A DNA stretch of 64,000 nucleotides, taken from assembly GCF_937616625.2 (NCBI RefSeq), contig NC_065570.1:37765665-37829664 (forward strand), written 5' to 3'. How positions within the stretch are numbered: position 1 is the first letter of the stretch; every line of letters begins with the position of its first letter. The translations under genes were made by a program, and so were the position numbers. Below, piece by piece: positions 46,669-60,295 of this stretch. This DNA comes from Mercurialis annua. Lineage: Eukaryota; Streptophyta; Magnoliopsida; Malpighiales; Euphorbiaceae. The notes beneath the pieces were generated by a model. The model searched no databases and had not been told where the DNA came from. It was given only the letters and a program-made list of their open reading frames with translations.

Positions 46669-48900
46669 TGTCGCGTCAGAAGTCTCTCTAATGCGTTGTT
46701 CCGATTACCTAAGCATGGTTAGGTTATATTACGCAAAGTGTGCGTGAAAAATAACAATAGATTAGTATGTCGCGACTAAGTCTATTTAACGAGTTGTTCC
46801 AATTACTTAAGCATGGTTAGGTTATATTACGCAAAGTGTGTGTGAAAAATGACAATAGATTAGTATGTCGCGTCATTAGTCTAGCTATCTCGTCGTTCCG
46901 ATTACCTTAGCATGGTTAGGTTATATTATGGCATGTGTACGTGAAAAGTGATGCTAGATTTCTATGTCGTGTCTCAAGTCTCTTTAACGCGTTGTTTTGA
47001 TTACAATGCTTATTTCGCATCACAAGTCTCTCTAATGGGTCGTTTTGATTGCCTAAGAATGATTAGGTTATATTACGTAGAGTGTGCGTGAAAAGAAACA
47101 ATTGATTAGTATGTCGCGTCTCAAGGCTCTTTCACGCATCGTTCCTATTATCCAAGAATGTTAGGTTATATTACGCAAAGTGTGCGAGAAAAGTAATGCT
47201 AGATTAGTATGTCGCATCTCAAGTCTCTTTAACGCGTCGTTCCGATTATCTAAGCATGGTTAGGTTATATTACGCAAGATGTGCGTGAAAGGTGACGCTA
47301 GATTAGAATGTCCCGTCTCAAGGTTCTTTAATGTGTCGTTACGATTACCTAAGCATGGTTGTTATATTATGCAAAGTTTACGTGAAAAGTGACGCTAGAT
47401 TAGTATGTCGCGTCTCAACTGTCTTTAACGCGTCATTTCAATTACCATGCTTATGTCGCGTCACAAGTCTCTCTAACGCGTCGTTCCGTTTACCTTAAGC
47501 ATGGTTAGGTTATATTACGCAAAGTGTGCGTGAAAAGTGACTAGATTAGTATGTCACATCTCAAGTCTATTTAACGTGTCGTTCCGATTACCTAAGCATG
47601 GTTAGGTTATATTACGCAAATTGTGCTTGAAAAGTGACAGTAGATTCGTATGTCGCGTCTCAAATCTCTTTAACGCGTCGTTCCGGTTACCTAAGCATGG
47701 TTAGGTTATTTACGCAAAGCGTGCGTGAAAAGTGACGCTAGTTTAGTATGTCGTGTCTCAAGTCAGTTTGACGCGTCATGCCGATTATTTAACCTTGGTT
47801 AGGTTAGATTAAGCAAAGTGTACGTGAAAAGTGACACTAGATTAGTATGTCGCGTCTCAAGTCTATTTAACGCGTCGTTCCGATTACCTAAGCATGGTTA
47901 GGTTATATTACGCAAAGTGTGCGTAAAAAGTGACTCTAGATTAGTATGGCGCATCTCAAGTCTTATTAACGCTTCGTTTTGATTACAATGCTTAGGTCGC
48001 GTCACACGTCTCTCTAAGGCGTCGTTCCGATTACCTAAGCATGGTTAGGTTAACTTACACAAAGTGTGCGTGAAAAGTGATGCTAGATTAGTATGTCCAG
48101 TCTCAATTCTCTTTAACGCATCGTTTCGATTATCAAAGCATGGTTTGGTTATAATACGCAAAGTGTGGGTAAAAAGTGACGCTAGATTAGTATGATTCGT
48201 CTCAAGTCTCTTTAAAGTGTCGTTTTGATTACCATGCTTATCTCGCGTCACAAGTCTCTTTAACGCGTTGTTCCGATTATATAATCATGGTTAGGATATA
48301 TTACGCAAAGTATGTGTGAAAAGTGACGTTAGATCAGTATGTCGCGTCTCAAGTCTTTCTAACTCGTCGTTTCATTTTCCTAAGCATGGTTAGGTTATAT
48401 TTCGCAAAGTGTGTGTGAAAAGTGACGCTAGAATAGTATACCGCGTCTCAAGTCTTTTTAACGTGTCGTTTTGATTACCTAAGCTTGGTTAGGTTATATT
48501 ACACAAAATGTGCGTAAAAAGTGACGCTAGATTAGTATGGTGCGTCTCAAGGTTCTTTTACGCGTCGTTTCGATGACCATGCCTATGTCGCGTCACAAGT
48601 CTCTTTAACGCGTTGTTCCGATTACCTAAGCATGGTTAGGTTATATTACGCAAAGTGTGCGTAAAAAATAACAATTGATTAGTATGTCGCGTCCGAAGTC
48701 TATTTACGCGTCGTTCCGATTACTTAAAGCATTTTTAGGTATTACGCAAAGTGTGCGTGAAAAATGACCTAAGCATGGTTAGGTTATTTTACGCAAGGTG
48801 TGTGTTAAAAGTGATGCTAGATTAATATGTCACGTCTCACGGCTCTTTAATGCGTCGTTCCGATACCTAACTGCAAAGTTTGCGTAAAAAGTGACGCTAG

Positions 48901-51016
48901 ATTAGTATGTCGTGTCTCAAGTCTCTTCAACGCATCATTTCGATTACCATGCTTAAGTGACGTCACACGTCTCTTTAATGCGTCGTTCCGATTACCTAAG
49001 CAAGGTTAGGTTATATTACACAATATATGCGTGAAAAGTGAAGTTAGACTATGTCCAGTGTCAAGTCTCTTTAAAGCGTCGTTTCCATTATAGAAGTATT
49101 ACGCAAAGTGTGCGTAAAAAGGGACGCTAGATTAGCATGACTCGTCTCAAGTCTCTTTGAAGCGTCGTTTCGATTACCATTCTTATCTCGGGTCACAATT
49201 CTCTTTAACGCGTTGTTCTGATTACCTATGCATGGTTAGGTTATATTACGCAAAGTTTGCGTGAAAAGTGACGTTAGATCAGTATGTCGCGTCTCAAGTC
49301 ACTCTAACGCGTCGTTTCAATTTCCTACGCATCGTGATACTAGAGTAGTATGTCGCGTCTCAAGTACCTCTAACGCGTCGTTCCGATTTCATAAGCATGG
49401 TTAAGTTATATTACGCAAAATGTGCGTAAAAAGTGACGGTAGATTAATATGGCGCGTCTCAAGTCTTTTTAATGCGTCGTTTCGATTACCATGCTTATGT
49501 CGCGTCAGAAATCCCTCTAACGCGTCGTTCAGATTACCTAAGCATTGTTAGGTTATATTACGCAAAGTGTGCGTGAAAAATGACAATAGATTAGTATGTC
49601 GCGACTCAAGTCTATTTAACGAGTCGTTCCAATTACTTAAGCATGGCTAGGTCATATTACGCAAATTGTGTGTGAAAAATGACAATAGATTAGTATGTCG
49701 CGTCTTAATTCTATCTAACTCGTCGTTCTGATTAATTTATCATGGTCAGGATATATTATGCAATGTGTACGTGAAAAGTGATGCTAGATTAGTATGTCGC
49801 GTCTCAAGTCTCTTTAACCCGTCGTTTTGATTACCATGCTTATGTCGCGTCACAAGTCTCTCTAATGGGTCGTTCTGATTACCTAAGAATGATTAGGTTA
49901 TATTACGCAGAGTGTGCGAGAAAAGAAACAATTGATTAGTATGTCGCGTCTCAAGTCTCTTTAACGCGTCGTTCCCATTATCCAAGAATGGTTCGGTTAT
50001 ATTACGCAAAGTGTGCGAGAAAAGTAATGCTAGATTAGTATGTCGCATCTCAAGTCTCTTTAACGCGTCGTTCCGATTACCTAAGCATGGTTAGGTTATA
50101 TTACACAAGATGTGCGTGAAAGGTGACGCTAGATTAGAATGTCCCGTCTAAAGGCTCTTTAATGCATCATTCCGATTACTTAAGGACGGTTGTTATATTA
50201 TGCAAAGTTTACGTGAAAAGTGACGCTAGATTAGTATGTCGCTTCTCAACTGTCTTTAACGCGTCGTTTCGATTACCATGCTTATGTCGCGTCACAAGTC
50301 TCTCTAACGCGTCGTTCCGATTACCTTAAGCATGGTTAGGTTATATTACGCAAAGTGTGCGTGAAAAGTGACTAGATTAGTATGTCGCATCTCAAGTCTG
50401 TTTAACGCGTCGTTCCGATTACCTAAGCATGGTTAGGTTATATTACGCAAAGTGTGCTTGAAAAGTGACACTAGATTAGTATGTCGCGTCTCAAATCTTT
50501 TTAACGCGTCGTTCCGGTTACCTAAGCATGGTTAGGTTATTTACGCAAAGCGTGCGTGAAAAGTGACGCTAGATTAGTATGTCGTGTCTCAAGACGGTTG
50601 GACGCGTCATGCCGATTACCTAAGCATGGTTAGGTTAGATTAAGCAAAGTGTGCGTGAAAAGTGACACTAGATTAGTGTGTCGCGTCTCAAGTCTCTTTA
50701 ACGCGTCGTTCGGATTACCTAAGCATGGTTAGGTTATATTGAGCAAAGTGTGCATAAAAAGTGACGCTAGATTAGTATGACGCGTCTCAAGTCTCTTTAA
50801 CGCTTCGTTTCGATTACCATGCTTATGTCGTGTCATAAGTCTCTCTAATGCGTTGTTTCGACTACCTAAGCATGCTTAGGTTATATTACGCAAAGTTTTC
50901 GTAAAAAATGATAATAGATTAGTATGTCGCGTCTCAAGTCTATTTAACGCGTCGTTACGATTACCTAAGCATGGTTAGGTTATATTACGCAAAGTGTGCG
51001 TGAAAAATGAGAATAG
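48901..51016 (+). repeat. 2116-bp tandem duplication, copy 1
   Basis: Starts ATTAGTATGTCGTGTCTCAA and is repeated from 51017. Copies look almost identical along their whole length; differences noticed by eye include ATTACCATG/ATTCCCATG (49485/51601) and GAAACAATTG/GAAATAATTG (~49926/52042). Confidence 0.95.
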
Positions 51017-53132
51017 ATTAGTATGTCGTGTCTCAAGTCTCTTCAACGCATCATTTCGATTACCATGCTTAAGTGACGTCACACGTCTCTTTAATGCGTC
51101 GTTCCGATTACCTAAGCAAGGTTAGGTTATATTACACAATATATGCGTGAAAAGTGAAGTTAGACTATGTCCAGTGTCAAGTCTCTTTAAAGCGTCGTTT
51201 CCATTATAGAAGTATTACGCAAAGTGTGCGTAAAAAGGGACGCTAGATTAGCATGACTCGTCTCAAGTCTCTTTGAAGCGTCGTTTCGATTACCATTCTT
51301 ATCTCGGGTCACAATTCTCTTTAACGCGTTGTTCTGATTACCTATGCATGGTTAGGTTATATTACGCAAAGTTTGCGTGAAAAGTGACGTTAGATCAGTA
51401 TGTCGCGTCTCAAGTCACTCTAACGCGTCGTTTCAATTTCCTACGCATCGTGATACTAGAGTAGTATGTCGCGTCTCAAGTACCTCTAACGCGTCGTTCC
51501 GATTTCATAAGCATGGTTAAGTTATATTACGCAAAATGTGCGTAAAAAGTGACGGTAGATTAATATGGCGCGTCTCAAGTCTTTTTAATGCGTCGTTTCG
51601 ATTCCCATGCTTATGTCGCGTCAGAAATCCCTCTAACGCGTCGTTCAGATTACCTAAGCATTGTTAGGTTATATTACGCAAAGTGTGCGTGAAAAATGAC
51701 AATAGATTAGTATGTCGCGACTCAAGTCTATTTAACGAGTCGTTCCAATTACTTAAGCATGGCTAGGTCATATTACGCAAATTGTGTGTGAAAAATGACA
51801 ATAGATTAGTATGTCGCGTCTTAATTCTATCTAACTCGTCGTTCTGATTAATTTATCATGGTCAGGATATATTATGCAATGTGTACGTGAAAAGTGATGC
51901 TAGATTAGTATGTCGCGTCTCAAGTCTCTTTAACCCGTCGTTTTGATTACCATGCTTATGTCGCGTCACAAGTCTCTCTAATGGGTCGTTCTGATTACCT
52001 AAGAATGATTAGGTTATATTACGCAGAGTGTGCGAGAAAAGAAATAATTGATTAGTATGTCGCGTCTCAAGTCTCTTTAACGCGTCGTTCCCATTATCCA
52101 AGAATGGTTCGGTTATATTACGCAAAGTGTGCGAGAAAAGTAATGCTAGATTAGTATGTCGCATCTCAAGTCTCTTTAACGCGTCGTTCCGATTACCTAA
52201 GCATGGTTAGGTTATATTACACAAGATGTGCGTGAAAGGTGACGCTAGATTAGAATGTCCCGTCTAAAGGCTCTTTAATGCATCATTCCGATTACTTAAG
52301 GACGGTTGTTATATTATGCAAAGTTTACGTGAAAAGTGACGCTAGATTAGTATGTCGCTTCTCAACTGTCTTTAACGCGTCGTTTCGATTACCATGCTTA
52401 TGTCGCGTCACAAGTCTCTCTAACGCGTCGTTCCGATTACCTTAAGCATGGTTAGGTTATATTACGCAAAGTGTGCGTGAAAAGTGACTAGATTAGTATG
52501 TCGCATCTCAAGTCTGTTTAACGCGTCGTTCCGATTACCTAAGCATGGTTAGGTTATATTACGCAAAGTGTGCTTGAAAAGTGACACTAGATTAGTATGT
52601 CGCGTCTCAAATCTTTTTAACGCGTCGTTCCGGTTACCTAAGCATGGTTAGGTTATTTACGCAAAGCGTGCGTGAAAAGTGACGCTAGATTAGTATGTCG
52701 TGTCTCAAGACGGTTGGACGCGTCATGCCGATTACCTAAGCATGGTTAGGTTAGATTAAGCAAAGTGTGCGTGAAAAGTGACACTAGATTAGTGTGTCGC
52801 GTCTCAAGTCTCTTTAACGCGTCGTTCGGATTACCTAAGCATGGTTAGGTTATATTGAGCAAAGTGTGCATAAAAAGTGACGCTAGATTAGTATGACGCG
52901 TCTCAAGTCTCTTTAACGCTTCGTTTCGATTACCATGCTTATGTCGTGTCATAAGTCTCTCTAATGCGTTGTTTCGACTACCTAAGCATGCTTAGGTTAT
53001 ATTACGCAAAGTTTTCGTAAAAAATGATAATAGATTAGTATGTCGCGTCTCAAGTCTATTTAACGCGTCGTTACGATTACCTAAGCATGGTTAGGTTATA
53101 TTACGCAAAGTGTGCGTGAAAAATGAGAATAG
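51017..53132 (+). repeat. 2116-bp tandem duplication, copy 2
   Basis: Same length as copy 1. It ends at ATTAGTATGTCGTGTCT (53133), after which the sequence departs (TAAGTATATTT). Each copy contains one perfect 16-bp palindrome CCTAAGCATGCTTAGG (50865-50880 and 52981-52996). Confidence 0.95.
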
Positions 53133-53816
53133 ATTAGTATGTCGTGTCTTAAGTATATTTAACGCGTTGTTCCGACTATGCATGGTTAGGTTATATTACG
53201 CAAGGTGTGTGTGAAAAGAGACGCTAGATTAATATGTCGCGTCTCAAGGCCCTTTAGGTTTTATTATGGAAAGTTTGCGTAAAACGCGATGCTAGATTAG
53301 TATGTCTCAAGTCTCTTAAACGCATCGTTTCGATTACAATGCTTAGGTCGCGTCACACGTCTCTCTAAGGCGTCGTTCCGATTACCTAAGCATGGTTAGG
53401 TTAAATTACACAAAGTGTGCGTGAAAAGTGACGCTAGGTTAGTATGTCCAGTCTCAATTCTCTTTAACGCATCGTTTCGATTATCAAAGCATGGTTTGGT
53501 TATAATACGCAAAGTGTGAAAGTGACGCTAGATTAGTATGATTCGTCTCAAGTCTCTTTAAAGTGTCGTTTTCGATTACCATGCTTATCTCGCGTCACAA
53601 GTCTCTTTAACGCGTTGTTCCGATTACATAATCATAGTTAGGATATATTACGCAAAGTATGTGTGAAAAGTGACGTTAGATCAGTATGTCGCGTCTCAAG
53701 TCTTTCTAATGCGTCGTTTCATTTTCCTAAGCATGGTTAGGTTATATTACGCAAAGTGTGCGTGAAAAGTGACGCTAGATTAGTATATCGCGTCTCAAGT
53801 CTTTTTAACGCGTCGT

Positions 53817-53860
53817 GTGTAATATAATCTAACCATGCTTAGGTAATCGAAACGACGCGT
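53817..53860 (-). repeat. 44-bp inverted satellite piece
   Basis: Between forward monomers, GTGTAATATAATCTAACCATGC up to AACGACGCGT reads in reverse orientation. It sits exactly at the left edge of the segment that resembles 35605-36385, so it marks a rearrangement joint. Confidence 0.88.
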
Positions 53861-53863
53861 CAC

Positions 53864-54627
53864 AAGTCTAATCAAATAGTTGTTCCGATTACCTTGGCAT
53901 GGTTAGGTTATATAACGCAAAGTGTGCATTAAAAGTGACGGTAGTTTAGTAGTATGTCGCGTCTGAAATCTCTTTAACGTGTCATTCTGATTACCTAAGC
54001 GTGGTTAGGCTATATTACACAAAGTGTGCGTGAAAAGTGATGCTAGATTAGTAGTATGTCGCGTCTCAAGTCTCTTTAACGCGTCTTTCCGAATACCTAA
54101 GCGTGGTTAGGTTATATGATGCAAAGTGTGCAATAAAAGTGACACTAGATTAGTATGTCGCATCACAAGTCTTTTTAACGCATCGTTCTGACCTAACAAC
54201 GGTTAGGTTATATTACATAAAGTGTGTGTGAATAGTGACACTAGATCACGTTAGGTTATATTAGTATGTCGCGTCTCAATTCTCTTTAACGCGCTGTTCC
54301 GATTACCTAAGTATGGTTAGGTTATATAACGCAAAGTGTGTATTAAAAGTGTCGCTTATGTCGCGTCTCAAGTCTCTATGTTCCATCGTTCCGATTACCT
54401 AAGCATGGTTAAGTTATTTTACGTGAAGGGTGCGTTAAAAGTGACTAGATGTATATCGCGTCACAAGTCTCTTTAACGAGTCGTTCTGATTACCTAACAA
54501 TGGTTGGGTTATTTTACGTAAAGTCTGCGTGAAAAGTGACGATATATAAGTATGTCGCATTACAAGTCTCTTTAACGCTTCGTTTCGATTATCTAAGCAT
54601 GGTTAGGTTATATTACGCTAAGTGTGC
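53864..54627 (+). repeat. Dispersed duplicate of 35605-36385
   Basis: Shares rare features with the distant segment in the same order: AGTCTAATCAA, TAGTTTAGTAGTATGTCG, GTCTGAAATCTC, the ACCTAACAA variant, a short CTAGATCACGTTA monomer and GATATATAAGTATG. The shift changes from 18259 to 18242 bp through small indels. Confidence 0.88.
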
Positions 54628-57600
54628 GTAAAAAGTTACGTTCGATTAGTATGTCGCTTCTCAAGTCTCTTTAACACGTCGTTCTAATTACCTAAGCATG
54701 ATTAGGTTATATTAGGCAAAGTGGGCGTCAAAAGTGACGCTAGATTAGTATAGCGCATCTCAAGTCTCTTTAATGCGTCGTTTCGATTACCATGCTTATG
54801 TCGCGTCAAAAGTATCTATAACGCGTCATTCCAATTACCTAAGCATGGTTACGTTATATTACGCAATGTGTGCATGAAAAGTGACGCTAGATTAGTATGT
54901 CGCGTCACATGTCTCTCTAACGCGTCGTTCTGATTACCTATGCATGGTTAGGTTATTTTACGCAAAGTATACGTGAAAAGTGACGCTAGATTAGTATGTC
55001 GCGTCTCCAGTCTCTATAAAGCGTCTTTCTAAATACCTATGTATGGTTAGGTTATATTAAGCAAAGTGTGCGTGAAAAGTGATGCTAGATTATTATTTCA
55101 CGTCTCAAGTCTCTTTAACCCGTCGTTTCGATTAGTATTGCTTATGTCGCGTCACGAGTTTCTCTAATGCATCGTTCTTTTTACCCAAATTGTGCGTGAA
55201 ACGTGATGCTAGATTAGTATGTTCTGCATCTCAAGTCTCTTTAATACGTCGTTCCCATTACGTATGCATGGGTATGTTATATTATGCAAAGTGTGCGTGA
55301 AAAGTGACCCTAGATTATTAGTATGTCGCGTCTCAAGTATCTTTAAGGCGTCGTTTCGATTAACAAAGCATGGTTTGGTTATATTACGCAAAGTGTGGTT
55401 GAGAAGTGACGCTAGATTAGTATGTCGCGTCTCAAGTCTCTTTAACGCGTGGTTCTAATTACCTAAGCATGGTTAGTTTATATTACGGAAAGTGTGCGTT
55501 AAAAGTGATGCTAGATTAGTATGGGCGTCTCAAGTCTCTTTAACGGGTCGTTTTGATTACCATACGTATGTCGCGTCACAAGTCTCTCTAACGCGTCGTT
55601 CCGATTACCTAAGCATGGTTAGGTTATATTATGCAAAGTGTGCGTGAAAACTGATGTTACATTAGTATGTCGCATCTCAAGTCTCTTTAACGCGACGTTC
55701 CAATTACCTAAACATGGTTAGGGTATATTACGCAAAGTGTGCGTGAAAAGTGACGCTAGATAAGTATGTCGCATCACAAGTCTCTCTAACGGGTCGTTCC
55801 GAATACCTAAGCATGATTACCTTATATTACTCGAAGTGTGCGTGAAAAGTGACGCTAGATTAGTGTGTCGCGTCTCAAGTCTCTTTAACACGTCGTTTCG
55901 ATTACCTAAGCATGGAAACGTTATATTACGCAAAGTGTGCGTGAAAACTGATATTACGCAAAGTGTGCGTGAAAAAGAGAAAAGTGACGTTAGATTAGTA
56001 TGTCGCATCTCTAGTCTCTTTAAAGCGTCTTTCCAATTACATGTGAAAAGTGACGCTAGATTACTATGTCGCGTCTCAAGTCTCTTTAACCCATCGTTTT
56101 GATTAGCATGCTTATGTCACATCACAAGTGTCTCTAACGCGTCGTTCTTATTATCCTTACATGGTTAGGTTATATTACACAAAGTGAGCGTGAAAAGTGA
56201 TAAGAGATTAGTATGTTGCGTCTCAATTCTCTTTTACGCGTCGTTCTAATTACTAAAGCATGGTTAGGTTATTTTACGCAGAGTGTGCGTGAAAAGTGAC
56301 GCTAGATTAGTATGTCCCATCTCAAGTCTCTTTAACGCGTCGTTTTGATTATCTAAGCATGGTTAGGTTATAGTATGCAAAGTGTGCGCAAAAAGTGACT
56401 CTAGATTAGTATTGCGAGTCTCATGTCTCTTTAAGGCGTGTTTTGATTACCGTGCTTATGTCGCGTCAAAAATCTCTCTAACGCGTCGTTCCGATTACCT
56501 AAGCATGGTTAGGTTATACTATGCAAAGTATGCGTGAAAATTGACGCTAGATTAGTATATCGCGTAACAAGTCTCTCTAACGCGTCGTTTCGATTACTTA
56601 ATCATGGTTAGGTTATAGTATGCGAAGTGTGCGTGAAAAGTGAAGTTAGATAAGTGTGTCACGTCTCAAGTCTCTTTAACCCGTCGTTCCGATTACTTAA
56701 GCATGGTTAGGTTATTTTACGCAAAGTGTGCGTGAAAAGTGATGTTAGATTTGTATGTCACTTTTAAAGTATCTTTAACGCGTCGTTACGATTATCTAAG
56801 CATTGATAGGTTTTATTACGAAAAGTGTGCGTAAAAAGTAATGCTTGATTAGTATGGCGCGTCCTCTCTAACGCGTCGTTCCGATTACCTAAGTATGGTT
56901 AGGTTATATTACACAAAGTGTGCATGAAAAGTGACGCTAGATTAGTAAGTCGCGTCACAAGTCTTAATGCGTCGTTCCGATTACCTAAGCATGGTTAGGT
57001 TATATTACGCAAAGTGTGCGTGAAAAGTGACGCTAGATTAGTAGGTCGCGTCACAAGTCTCTCTAACGCGTCGTTCCGATTAGCTAAGCATGGTTAGATT
57101 ATATTGCGCAAAGTGTGCGTGAAAAGTGACGCTAGATTAGTATGTCGCGTCTAAAGTCCCTTTAACGAGTCGTTCCGATTATATAAGCATGGTTTGGTTA
57201 TATTACGCAAAGAGTGTGTGAATAGTGAATCTAGATTAGTATGTCGCGTCTAGAGTCTCTTTAACGCGTCATTTCGATTGCCCCAGTATGGATAGGTTAT
57301 ATTATGCAAAGTGTCCGTGAAAAATGCCGCTAGATTAGTATGTTGCGTCATAAGTCTCTTTATCGCGTCGTTCTGATTGCCTAAGCATGGTTAGATTATA
57401 ATGGCGCGTCTCAAGTATCTTTAACGCGTCGTTTCGATTACCTAAGCATAGTTATGTCATATTACACAAAGTGTCCGTGAAAAGTGACGCTAGATTAGTA
57501 TATTGCGTCTCAAGTCTCTTTAACACGTCATTCCGATTACATTTGATGGTTGGGTTATATTACGCAAAGTGTGCGTGAAAAGTGACGCAAGATTAGTATG

Positions 57601-59608
57601 TCGCGTCTCAAGTGTCTTTAACGCATCGTTCTGATTACCTAAGCATGGTTAGGTTATATTACGCAACGTGTGCGTGAAAAGTGACGCTAGATTCGTATGG
57701 CGCGTCTCAACTTCTTTAACGCGTCGTTTCGATTACCATGCTTATGTCGGCGTTACACGTCTCTCTAACACGTCGTTCCGATTACCTAAACATTGTTAGG
57801 ATATATTAAGCAAAGTGTGCGTGAAAAGTGACGCTAGATTACTATGTCGCGTCTCAAGTCTCTTTAACCCGTCGTTTCGATTAGCCTGCTTATGTCGTGT
57901 CACAAGTGTCTCTAACACGTCGTTCTTATTACTTAAGCATGGTTAGGTTATATCACGTGAAGTGTGCGTGAAAAGTGATAATAGATTAGTATGTTGCGTC
58001 TCAAGTGTATTTAACATGTTGTTTCGATTACTTATGCATGGTTAGGTTATTTTACGCAAAGTGTGCGTGAAACGTGACCCTAGGTTAAGATGTCGCGTCT
58101 CAAGTCTCTTTAACGCGTCGTTCCGATTAACTAAGCATGGTTAGGTTATATTACGCAAAGTGTGCGTGAAAAATGACGCTAGATTACAATGTCACGTCTC
58201 AAGTCTCTTTAACGCGTCGTTCTGATTACCCAGCATGGTTAGGTTATTTTACGCAAAGTATGCGTGAAAATTGACGCTAGGTTAGGATGTCGAAGCGTGC
58301 GTGAAAACTGGCGCTAGATTAGTATGTTGCGTCTCAACTCTCTTTAATGCGTCGTTCTGATTACCTAACCATGGATGGTTATATTACGCAAAGCGTGCAT
58401 AAAAAGTGATGCTAGATTAGTATGGCGCGTCTCAACTCTCTTTAACAGGTTGTTTCGATAACCATGCTTATGTCGCGTCACAAGTCTCTCTAACTCGTCG
58501 TTCCGATTACCTAAGCATGGTTAGGTATATTACGCAAAATGTGTGTGATAAGTGACGCTAGATTAGTATGTCGCATCACAAGTCTCTCTAACGTGTAGTT
58601 CCGATTACCTAAGCATGGCTTGGTTATATTACTCAAATTGTTCGTGAAAAGTGATGGTAGATTAGTATGTTGCGTCTCAAGTCTCTTTAACGCGTCGTTT
58701 CAATTACCTAAGCATGGTTAGATTAGGTTACACGAAGTGTGCATAAAAAGTGACCCTTGATTAGTATGGCGTGTCTCAAGACTCTTTGACGCTAGATTAG
58801 TAGGACGCGTCGTTTCAATTAGCATGCTTATGTCGCGTCAAAAGTCTCTAACGTGTCGTTCCGATTACCTAAGCATGTTTAGGTTATATTACGCAAAGGG
58901 TGCGTGAAAAGTGACGCTAGATTAGTATGTCGCGTTTCAATCCACTTTAACGCGTTGTTCAGATTATCTAAGCATGGGTAGGTTATATTACACAAAGTGT
59001 GCGTGAAAAGTGACGGTAGATTAGTATGTCGCGTCTCAAGTCTCTTTAACGCGTCGTTCCGATTATCTAAGAATGGTTAGTTTATATTACACAAAGTGTG
59101 CGAGAAAAGTAATGCTAGATTTGTATGTGGCGTATCAAGTCACTTTAACGTATCGTTCCGATTAGCTAAGCATGGTTAGGTTATATTACGCAAGGTGTGC
59201 GTGAAAAGTAACGCTAGTTTAGTATGTCGCATCTCAAGGCTCTTTAATGCATCGTAACAATTACCTAAGTATGGTTAGGTTATATTACGCAAAGAGTGTG
59301 TGAAAAGTTTCGCAAGATTAGTATGTCGTGTCTCAAGTTTCTTTAACGCGCCGTTCCGATTACCTAAGCATGGTTAGGTTATATTATGCAAAATATAGGT
59401 CAAATGTGACGATAGATTAGTATTTCGTGTCTCACTTCTCTTTAACGCGTCGTTACAATTACCATGTTTATGTCGCGTCACAATTTTCTCTAACGCGTCG
59501 TTCCCATTACCTAGCAAGATTAGGTTATATTACGCAAAGTGTGCGTGAAAATTGACTATAGATTAGTATATCGCGTCACAAGTCTATTTAACGCGTCGTT
59601 CCGATTAC

Positions 59609-59848
59609 ATAATGTTACAAAGGTTGTGTGAGAGGTGGGAAGAAAGATTTCCTAGATAAGCATGCTAAGCATGCATTGTACAAACACGACACATGGATAA
59701 ACACATGTACCTATACTAAGCATGCACTGCATGCAATACAACACATGGATTAAAAGATAAGGATAACTAAACATGACTAATACAAAATATTGACATGTAG
59801 CACTTCATATTGACATGTGGAGAGTTGGAGCCTTTGTTGTGGTTAGAC
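59609..59848. other. Non-satellite island of unknown origin (~240 bp)
   Basis: The satellite breaks off in CCGATTACAT and the next ~240 bp bear no monomer likeness. Inside are two related units (CTAAGCATGC ... ACACATGGAT near 59675 and 59736) and a direct repeat ATATTGACATGT (59788 and 59808). On the right comes a ~20-bp reverse-orientation satellite scrap (AGACTTGAAACGCGACATAC, ~59846-59865), then forward satellite. I find no clear terminal inverted repeats, target duplication or long open frame. It could be a transposon fragment or captured filler. Confidence 0.7.
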
Positions 59849-60295
59849 TTGAAACGCGACATACCATTCACCTTGCGTCTGAATTCTCTTTATCGCGTTG
59901 TTCTGATTATCTAAGCATGGTTATAGGTTATAATGCATAAAGCGTGCTTGAAGAGTTACGCTAGATTAATATGCCGCGTCTCAAATCTCTTTAACACATC
60001 ATTCCGATTACCTAAGAATGGTTAGGTTATATAACGCAAAATGAGCGTGAAAAGTGACGCTAGATTAGTATGTCGCGTCTCAAGTCTGTTTAACGTGTTG
60101 TTCCGATTACCTAAGCACGGTTAGGTTATACTACGCAAAGTGTGCTTGAAACGTGACGCTAGAATAGTATGTCGCGTCTCAATTATCATTAACGCGTTGT
60201 TCCGATTACCTAAACATGGTTCGGTTATATTACGCAAATTGTGCGTCAAAAGTGACGCTAGATTAGTATAGCGCGTCTCAAGTCTCTTTAACGCG

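Larger units (their letters stand above)
37896..59608 (+). repeat. 99-bp satellite array, forward, block 5
   Basis: Long forward block. Up to ~39150 it resembles block 4. From ~39200 a different mix dominates: AATGACAATAGATTAG variants and frequent 147-bp composites (GCAAAG at 41472, 41571 and 41718 gives steps of 99 and 147). It includes tandem duplications at 45186-46668 and 48901-53132, the inverted piece at 53817, and, beyond 53864, a segment like 35605-36385. No gene is present; short open frames are translated satellite. Confidence 0.95.
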
